DNA of 11,701 nt, from NCBI GenBank assembly GCA_020718125.1, contig DYDC01000058.1, positions 1 through 11,701 on the forward strand. Reading direction: 5' to 3'. The first letter of the stretch is position 1, and each line of letters opens with the position of its first letter. Source of the stretch: Methylacidiphilum sp. (GTDB lineage: Bacteria > Verrucomicrobiota > Verrucomicrobiia > CAIQCK01). Shown in pieces: positions 7,150-11,701 of this stretch. Under the pieces are notes generated by a model. That model was given only the letters and a program-made list of their open reading frames with translations, was not told the origin of the DNA and searched no databases. The position numbers and the translations under genes are program-made.

Positions 7150-9213
7150 ATGCTGAACATCGTCCTGTTCGCCGCCGCCGCCTCGACCAACGTCATCCAG
7201 GTCTATGAGCCGATCACCGGCCTCACCGACCCGCCGGTCACCTACGTGCTCGACTACGGCTCGAACCACGTCGGCAACGCCGAGTGGCTCGCACGGGTCG
7301 CCGCCGCGCCGCCGGAACTGCTCCACCTCGGCAAAGACGTGCCGATGAACCACAGTTGGGGGCCGGTCCGCGCGCTCGGCGGCGAGAACCAGGCGTTCGG
7401 CAAGGGTGACGCGATCACGCTGTTGAAACCCGCCGAAGTCCGCCAGCGCATGACCGGCATCGCAACCATGGTCCGTTCGCTGCACGATGCCGGCGTGAAG
7501 ATGGTGATGCCCTACGTCTGCTCGATGACGCTCGCCGGCCACGACCGGAAACGCACGGGCTTCTGGGCGTTCTACGACCAGTGGATCAAATACGCCAACG
7601 GCTTCGACCTCGGCCTGCGGCCCGCGCCCGACCCGGCGAAGTGGCTCCAGCGCCAGCACGACGGCAGCTTCCAGCGGTTCTACAAATACGACGGCGACTT
7701 CTATCCGCCCTACGAGCCGAACCACCGCTACGCCGCCTGCGCCAACAACCCGAACTGGCAGCACTGGCTCTCCCGCGTGGTGATGCTCGCCGCCAAGTGC
7801 GGCTACGACGGCGTGTTCACCGACAACGGCGCCTCGCAGCGGTGCTACTGCGCCGAGTGCCAGAAGGAATTCCGCACGTGGGCGCGCGAGCACAAGATCG
7901 CCCAGAACGACCTGCTGAAGGCCACGACCGAGAATGCCGAGCGCTACGAGCAGGCCCAGCGGTTCTGGCTGGAGAGCATGCATCGGCTCCAACTCCGCCT
8001 CCGCACGGCCGTGGCCAAGCTCAACTCCAACTTCAAAATCTTCGCCAACGGCGGCCACAACCGGCCCGAGGCGGTGAAGCTCGCGTTCGCCGACAGCAAC
8101 TTCGTCATGTTCGAGAAATCCTTCGGCGAGCGCGGCACGCATCCGGGCCTCGCGGGCGACCGGGTCAACCACAACGTCGTCGAACTGAAATACGTCCAGT
8201 GCCTCCGCAAGATGGTCAAGCCGATCATCCTCACCCGCAGCGGCTACCCGAAGTCGCAACCGGAGTTCGAGATGAACCGCGCCAGCGCCGCGCTCGGCTG
8301 CGCGGAGATGGCGGCGTTCGGCAACGGCGGCGGGTTCCTCATCCGCCCGAACTGGCCCGATGGCGCCGCCGTCGTGAAACAATACCGCGCCTTCTACGAG
8401 AAGAACGCCGAACTCTACCGCGCCAACGACTCCTTCGTCGCCGTCGCCGTCGTGTATTGGGGCGAACAGAAACTCGCCGGCAACAAGAAACACGCCGAGG
8501 TCGTCCGCCAGGTCAGCGACCAGCTCCTGGCCGCGCGCGTGCCGTTCGACTACGTCGTCGAGGACTGCTTCACCAACAACTTCATCCGCCGCTACCCCGC
8601 GCTGGTGCTGCCGGAAATCACGCGCGCCGAACCGAAGTGGCTCGAAACCGTCGCCAGCTACATCCAGCAGGGCGGCAGCGTCATGATCGTTGGCGCACAC
8701 CCGGAGAACTCGCCGGTGCTGCCGCTCGTCCAGACCCGGGCCGTCGGCGGCCGGGGCCTGACCAAGCGCATCGAGACGCTCGACGAACCGGACGCGATCT
8801 CATCGTGGCTGAACGACTACGTCCACGTCGGCGCGCAGATTCTAGCCGACGACGGCCGCGAGGAACTGCGGCGCGTGTTCGTCAACAGCTTCGCCCGCCG
8901 CGGCCGCGAGACCGGCGACGTGCGCATGGCGTTGCACTTCGTCAACTACAACGTCCCGCTCGGCGTCAACGCGCCGCCGCCGAAGCCGCTGACCGACCTG
9001 ATGCTTCGCATCCCCGTCCCGCCCAACCTCAAGCTCCGCAGCCTCACCGCCCTCGACCCCGATTCACCCACCGCCGAGCAGCCCGGGTGGAAACAAGGCG
9101 AAGGCAACCTGTTGGTGAAACTCTCGCGCCTCAACATCTACAAAGCCCTCGTCGTGGACTTCCTCTCCACCGTCCCGCCGCCCCCGCCCATCAAAAAGTC
9201 GGACGGGTTTTGA
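7150..9213 (+). CDS. Predicted TIM-barrel glycosidase with GATase-like domain
   Basis: This 687-residue protein is not a family I can name with certainty; it resembles the hypothetical glycosyl hydrolase group GHL6 and GH42-like architectures. An N-terminal barrel-like half includes TYVLDYGSNHVG, VKMVMPYVCSM and YAACANNPNWQHWL. Then comes GYDGVFTDNGAS (219-229), followed at once by CYCAECQKEF (232-241), a Cys-x-Cys-x2-Cys cluster seen after the acidic strand in GHL6-type proteins. FVMFEKSFG (E322) is a second candidate acid. The C-terminal half (about 430-515: VAVVYWGEQ, VPFDYVVEDC, YPALVLPEI, YIQQGGSVMIVG) looks like the Rossmann/GATase-like domain of beta-galactosidases, and a beta-rich end follows. 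The segment MLNIVLFAAAAS is only a marginal signal peptide. ATG 7150 is chosen for GGAG at 7137-7140. The frame is open further upstream, but that stretch overlaps the MFS gene. Confidence 0.75.
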   Translation: MLNIVLFAAAASTNVIQVYEPITGLTDPPVTYVLDYGSNHVGNAEWLARVAAAPPELLHLGKDVPMNHSWGPVRALGGENQAFGKGDAITLLKPAEVRQRMTGIATMVRSLHDAGVKMVMPYVCSMTLAGHDRKRTGFWAFYDQWIKYANGFDLGLRPAPDPAKWLQRQHDGSFQRFYKYDGDFYPPYEPNHRYAACANNPNWQHWLSRVVMLAAKCGYDGVFTDNGASQRCYCAECQKEFRTWAREHKIAQNDLLKATTENAERYEQAQRFWLESMHRLQLRLRTAVAKLNSNFKIFANGGHNRPEAVKLAFADSNFVMFEKSFGERGTHPGLAGDRVNHNVVELKYVQCLRKMVKPIILTRSGYPKSQPEFEMNRASAALGCAEMAAFGNGGGFLIRPNWPDGAAVVKQYRAFYEKNAELYRANDSFVAVAVVYWGEQKLAGNKKHAEVVRQVSDQLLAARVPFDYVVEDCFTNNFIRRYPALVLPEITRAEPKWLETVASYIQQGGSVMIVGAHPENSPVLPLVQTRAVGGRGLTKRIETLDEPDAISSWLNDYVHVGAQILADDGREELRRVFVNSFARRGRETGDVRMALHFVNYNVPLGVNAPPPKPLTDLMLRIPVPPNLKLRSLTALDPDSPTAEQPGWKQGEGNLLVKLSRLNIYKALVVDFLSTVPPPPPIKKSDGF

Positions 9214-9229
9214 GCGGTCGCTGGCAGGC

Positions 9230-10228
9230 TCATTTCTTTTTGCCGCGTTTGGGCGTGACAGTGGACCCGTCGGCTGTGGCGTTGCCGGCAGGCACAGCGT
9301 TCTTCATCCATTGGTCCAGCCTCGCGCGAAGCTCTTTCACCTTGCCACCGCCGCTGGCGTTGAGGAGCAACTTCCAATCGCCCATGCGGATCGCGACGCG
9401 GGATGGCAGGCCACCGCAGTCGCGTTTGAAATAATCAATCGCCCCGAACCAGTGCCCATACTGATGATCGAAGCCACGCTTGGTCGGGCGATACGCTTCT
9501 TCGAACTCGCCGAGATGCCACTTGCCGCAGATGGCCGTCTCATGGCCTGCCACGTGCAACGCATCCGCCAGCGGCAGGCCCCATTTCGCGTGCGGTCGCA
9601 CGATGGTATAGACGCCGGTGTGCGCCGCGTAGCGGACGGTCATCAACGCCGCGCGCGTGGGCGAACAGACCGGCTGCACGTGGAACGCATCGAGCACCGC
9701 GCCGGCGTTGGCGAGTTTGTCGAGGTGCGGCGTGCGAATCTCCTTGCAGCCCATGAACCCGACATCGGTGCGGCCAAGGTCGTCGGCGAGGATGAACGGG
9801 ATGTCTGGCTGTGGACTCTTGCCGGTGCCGGCTGCCAGTGATTCCGTGTCTGTGGTTGCCAGCAGTGCCGCAGCAACGGCCAGAGCGAGCTTCGCGCCGT
9901 CGCGGAGCGCCGGTTTGGCCAGCACGCTGCCGGAGCCGACATCGGTTCGCCCGCCGAACGCGGCGACCAAGACCGGCTCGCGCGATTCTGGCAACGCGGC
10001 AGCCGTCGCGACCGGCGCGGGCGCGCTCTCGATGCCGCGGCGGCCGACGGCTCGGACGGTGTAGCGATACGCAACGCCGGCGGTGGCGTTATCGTCGCGG
10101 AAGATGCGCGAGGTCAGCGGCTCGGTGTTGAGCTTCTCAAACCTGTCGCTGCCTCCGGCGGCGCGGTAGAGGTTGAACGTCGTCGCGTCGCGCTGCGCTT
10201 TCCATTCCAATGTTACCTCACCGGGCAT
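9230..10228 (-). CDS. FN3 fragment fused to gutted sulfatase (probably nonfunctional)
   Basis: The open frame encodes 332 residues made of two unrelated parts. Residues 1-75 are one FN3 domain (MPGEVTLEWKAQ, TFNLYRAAGG, YRYTVRAVGRRGIESAP). From about residue 102 it is a formylglycine-dependent sulfatase that looks as if it had its own start: a GTG at 9925 is followed by a signal-peptide-like stretch (LALAVAAALLA). Retained are FILADDLGRTDVGFMG (metal-binding DD, 149-150), the CSPTR modification site (188-192), ICGKWHLG and PTKRGFDHQYGHWFGAIDYF. The sequence then jumps at about residue 273 to the C-terminal block IRMGDWKLLLN. About 200 residues of a normal 450-500-residue sulfatase are missing, including the DNG metal-binding region. 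Smaller lesions are MTVRY for the usual MTGRY and a shortened GLPLADALHVAG. It is convergent with the glycosidase, 16 bp apart. Catalysis is very unlikely. Confidence 0.7.
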   Translation of the reverse strand: MPGEVTLEWKAQRDATTFNLYRAAGGSDRFEKLNTEPLTSRIFRDDNATAGVAYRYTVRAVGRRGIESAPAPVATAAALPESREPVLVAAFGGRTDVGSGSVLAKPALRDGAKLALAVAAALLATTDTESLAAGTGKSPQPDIPFILADDLGRTDVGFMGCKEIRTPHLDKLANAGAVLDAFHVQPVCSPTRAALMTVRYAAHTGVYTIVRPHAKWGLPLADALHVAGHETAICGKWHLGEFEEAYRPTKRGFDHQYGHWFGAIDYFKRDCGGLPSRVAIRMGDWKLLLNASGGGKVKELRARLDQWMKNAVPAGNATADGSTVTPKRGKKK

Positions 10229-10923
10229 CGCGATGGCGGCAAAACCCCGCGGCGGGGCCGGCGCAGCGGGCGGTGGAACATTGACGAATGCCAGGGAGGG
10301 GCGGTTGCAAACCGCCGCTCCTTGCGATCAGCGCGTAATGCTGCGGGCCAGCGGGCGCTTGATCGTCCACGAACCCGAATCAAGACGTGGTTGCAATGCG
10401 TGTCGCCTCGCAGGGCGTGAAGTCGGGCTTGGTGGCCCGATGCACCTCGAACGTCAGTCCGATCAGTTTGGCCGAGCAATTCCACGAGAGGTCCACCGCG
10501 CTGTCGGCGCCGACTTTCGCGGTGAGCGCGGGCAGCTTGTCGGGAAGCGGCACCGGCACGAGATGGCGGCAGACGCCGTAGTTGATCTTCGCGCCGGGCA
10601 TGGCCTGCACGAACGTCCGCATGCTCTGCACCAGCCGTCCGTCCTTGTCGAGCGCCTGCACGTAAAGCGCCTTGCCGACACGGGTCGCTCGGGCCGCGCG
10701 TGAGGCCCTGGTCCATCTCGGTCGGATATTCCGGCGTGAAGTTGGTGAGCGCGGCGAGGTTGTTCTTGCCGAGGCGCGGGTCGAGCATGGCGATGGCGCC
10801 GACGGCCTGGCCGTTGTGCGGCGTGAGCGACGCGACGATGAGCGGGCTGTCCGGCACGGGCCGCGCGTCGAGCACGGCGGTCGGCTTCGGGAGGTTGTTC
10901 TTGAACGGCGCGGTCGGGCGCAT
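10229..10923 (-). pseudogene. Degraded FN3-domain protein, N-terminally truncated
   Basis: One protein can be followed through three frames. From ATG 10923 it reads MRPTAPFKNNLPKPTAVLDA, then LTNFTPEYPTEMDQGLTRG. An extra base near 10678-10684 breaks the frame: removing one T on the coding strand restores GPSDPVGKALYVQALDKDG. The second frame continues through LPALTAKVGADSAVDLSWNC and FEVHRATKPDF, an FN3 domain, to TGA at 10380-10382. The same frame then resumes after the stop with FVDDQAPAGPQHYALIA, the end of that FN3 domain. A palindrome at 10295-10321 then shifts it into the frame of the downstream ORF (LAFVNVPPPAAPAPPRGFAA). The pattern fits an old cell-surface or enzyme-accessory protein in decay; the single-base change could also be an assembly error. 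The parent family of the N-terminal part is not recognised. Confidence 0.65.
10295..10321. repeat. 27-bp palindromic element
   Basis: Two 12-bp arms (10295-10306 and 10310-10321) are inverted around the three-base centre GCA with a single mismatch; the core is GCGGTT-GCA-AACCGC. Elements of the form GGAGCGGCGGTTTGCAACC are, from memory, frequent in Verrucomicrobiota genomes as dispersed palindromes. No second copy lies in this window. It occupies the linker between two FN3 segments and coincides with the frame change there, consistent with an insertion or a repeat-mediated rearrangement. Confidence 0.6.
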
Positions 10924-10991
10924 TTTGACACTGCCCCCGACTCCCCCAGGTCCCCGACGGCGGGCGGACGGAGTGAAGCGCGCGGGCGGGC

Positions 10992-11315
10992 TTATGCCGT
11001 CACTCGAACCACTTTCCCGGGTTTCAACGCTGGCAGCAAGGCGAGGACTTTGGGCATGAGCGGAAGGGTGTGGTGCAGTTGGATGCCCTTGGTTTGAAGC
11101 ACGACGATGGCAATGGGCAATCCTGCGATGTTTTGCTGGAAGCTGAGGTTGCGGTCGCCGGTCAGCAACACATCGAACCCGTTTTCGACAGCGAGGGCGA
11201 GGAGCTTGCCGTTCTGGATGCCGCTCCAACCCATTTTCTGCGCCGAGACAGCGTAGTGTCCGGTCAGCGCGCGGCCGAGCCGCCAGTTCAGGCATTCGTC
11301 AATCAGCACGCGCAT
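10992..11315 (-). CDS. DUF5615 PIN-like toxin
   Basis: This 107-residue protein has the DUF5615 PIN-like (Mut7-C/VapC-related) fold signature. The N-terminal strand MRVLIDECLN supplies acidic D6 and E7. The block FDVLLTGDRNLSFQQN (D54, N56) matches the second conserved acidic and polar site of PIN ribonucleases. Its likely role is the RNase toxin of a type II toxin-antitoxin pair. It begins three bases after the stop of the DUF433 gene, in the order typical for these pairs (antitoxin first). Length and motifs look complete, so it appears intact, unlike the adjacent FN3 pseudogene. The RNA target is unknown. Confidence 0.85.
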   Translation of the reverse strand: MRVLIDECLNWRLGRALTGHYAVSAQKMGWSGIQNGKLLALAVENGFDVLLTGDRNLSFQQNIAGLPIAIVVLQTKGIQLHHTLPLMPKVLALLPALKPGKVVRVTA

Positions 11316-11318
11316 GGC

Positions 11319-11540
11319 TCACACCGTCTCCAGCATCGTGAGCTTGGCTGCTTCGATGACGGCGATGACCTGCTCGCGTTTGACGGAAGGGAAGCCGTCG
11401 AGGAAATCTTCGATGGACTCGCCGCCTTCGAGATAATCAATGAGGTTCTGGAGCGGCACGCGCGTGCCGACAAAGACCGGCGTTCCGCCCATGATTTCCG
11501 GGTCGGTATGGACGATGCCCTTGAGGTCTTCGATCTTCAT
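11319..11540 (-). CDS. DUF433 antitoxin
   Basis: This 73-residue DUF433 (VapB-like helix-turn-helix) protein is the usual partner of DUF5615 toxins. The characteristic motif is complete: HTDPEIMGGTPVFVGTRVP (residues 11-29), then NLIDYLEGGESIEDFLDGFP and a C-terminal helix KREQVIAVIEAAKL. It should bind and neutralise the PIN-like protein and probably represses its own promoter, as is general for such pairs. The start at ATG 11540 gives the standard N terminus (MKIEDLKGIVHTDP). The ribosome-binding site is weak (AGAAG about 11 bases upstream). A short in-frame segment of an upstream gene appears to end nine bases before this start, so transcription may also come from outside the window. Confidence 0.88.
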   Translation of the reverse strand: MKIEDLKGIVHTDPEIMGGTPVFVGTRVPLQNLIDYLEGGESIEDFLDGFPSVKREQVIAVIEAAKLTMLETV

Positions 11541-11549
11541 GCGGCAAAT

Positions 11550-11672
11550 CTACTTCTGCGGGCGCGCCGGGGCGAGCATCTTTTCCAGCGCCGTGAAAAC
11601 GAGGCGCGCCAAGTCGGGCGCAGCACCCTCAATCCACCTTGCCCAGACACGACCGGTCCACGCAGGTCGCGG
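11550..11672 (-). other. Possible C-terminal tail of an upstream gene
   Basis: On the minus strand, about 40 sense codons end at TAG 11552-11550. They read RVWARWIEGAAPDLARLVFTA in part, then LEKMLAPARPQK. The composition looks like a real helical C terminus. However, a TAG precedes it at about 11675 and there is no start codon in the expected place, so it may be a fragment or chance. No homologue is recognised. Confidence 0.2.
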
Positions 11673-11701
11673 CGACTAGGGGTCGGGGTCGGGTCTCAAC
11701 A

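Noticed and set aside
5776..8700. A minus-strand open frame of 974 codons spanning the glycosidase, the divergent gap and the MFS gene
   Set aside because: It is antisense to the glycosidase and out of frame with the MFS gene. The composition is Arg/Val/Ala-rich with no recognisable domain, and it is a GC-rich shadow of well-supported genes.
7581..9434. A 617-codon plus-strand frame overlapping the glycosidase
   Set aside because: Extremely Arg/Pro-rich out-of-frame translation of the real gene, without domain features.
10173..10703. Plus-strand frame with the segment RLQTAAP at the palindrome
   Set aside because: It is antisense to recognisable FN3 sequence. Such peptides are spurious translations of the palindromic repeat.
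11675..11700. Short GACCCC-type hexamer repeat at the right edge
   Set aside because: Only about three units are visible and the window ends there, so it cannot be judged.
1..11701. CRISPR array, tRNA or rRNA gene, phage attachment site
   Set aside because: I saw no regularly spaced direct repeats, cloverleaf-like stretch or rRNA signature on either strand.

Overview
The window looks like a chromosomal accessory stretch from a GC-rich environmental bacterium, most probably a Verrucomicrobiota member of the Limisphaerales/Pedosphaera type. This is inferred from gene content: a GH106-type rhamnosidase, a second predicted secreted glycosidase, a formylglycine-type sulfatase remnant joined to fibronectin type III (FN3) sequence, DUF2934 proteins and IS5 debris. 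No rRNA or other taxonomic marker is present, so the assignment is not proven.

Layout from left to right. Positions 1-457 (+) hold the 3' part of an IS5-family transposase with an internal deletion and frame change. Positions 543-3080 (+) encode an exported GH106-like alpha-L-rhamnosidase with two consecutive Shine-Dalgarno/ATG pairs at its 5' end. A roughly 310-bp intergenic region follows, with a hairpin and a good sigma70-like promoter (TTGAAA-N17-TAGTAT), and then two tandem DUF2934 paralogues (3391-3741 and 3754-4041, +). These converge on a minus-strand set whose last gene overlaps them by its stop codon: an MFS transporter (7058-5826), ThiI tRNA 4-thiouridine synthetase (5767-4523) and a DUF523/TudS-like [4Fe-4S] protein (4526-4038). 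Divergent from the MFS gene is a 687-residue predicted glycosidase (7150-9213, +).

The right third (about 9230-10923, minus strand) is largely decayed. A sulfatase lacking its middle is joined in frame to FN3 sequence, and the upstream FN3 protein carries a one-base frameshift, an in-frame stop and a 27-bp palindrome sitting exactly at a second frame change. The window ends with an apparently intact DUF433/DUF5615 antitoxin-toxin pair (11540-10992, minus strand).

Functionally, the two glycosidases and the sulfatase remnant fit degradation of sulfated or rhamnose-containing polysaccharides. The most interesting unit is the GTGA-overlapped thiI-DUF523 pair. ThiI makes 4-thiouridine in tRNA, and characterised DUF523 proteins (TudS) desulfurate 4-thiouridine monophosphate or thiouracil. 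The overlap suggests that synthesis and salvage of the same thionucleotide are translationally coupled, possibly together with a transporter.
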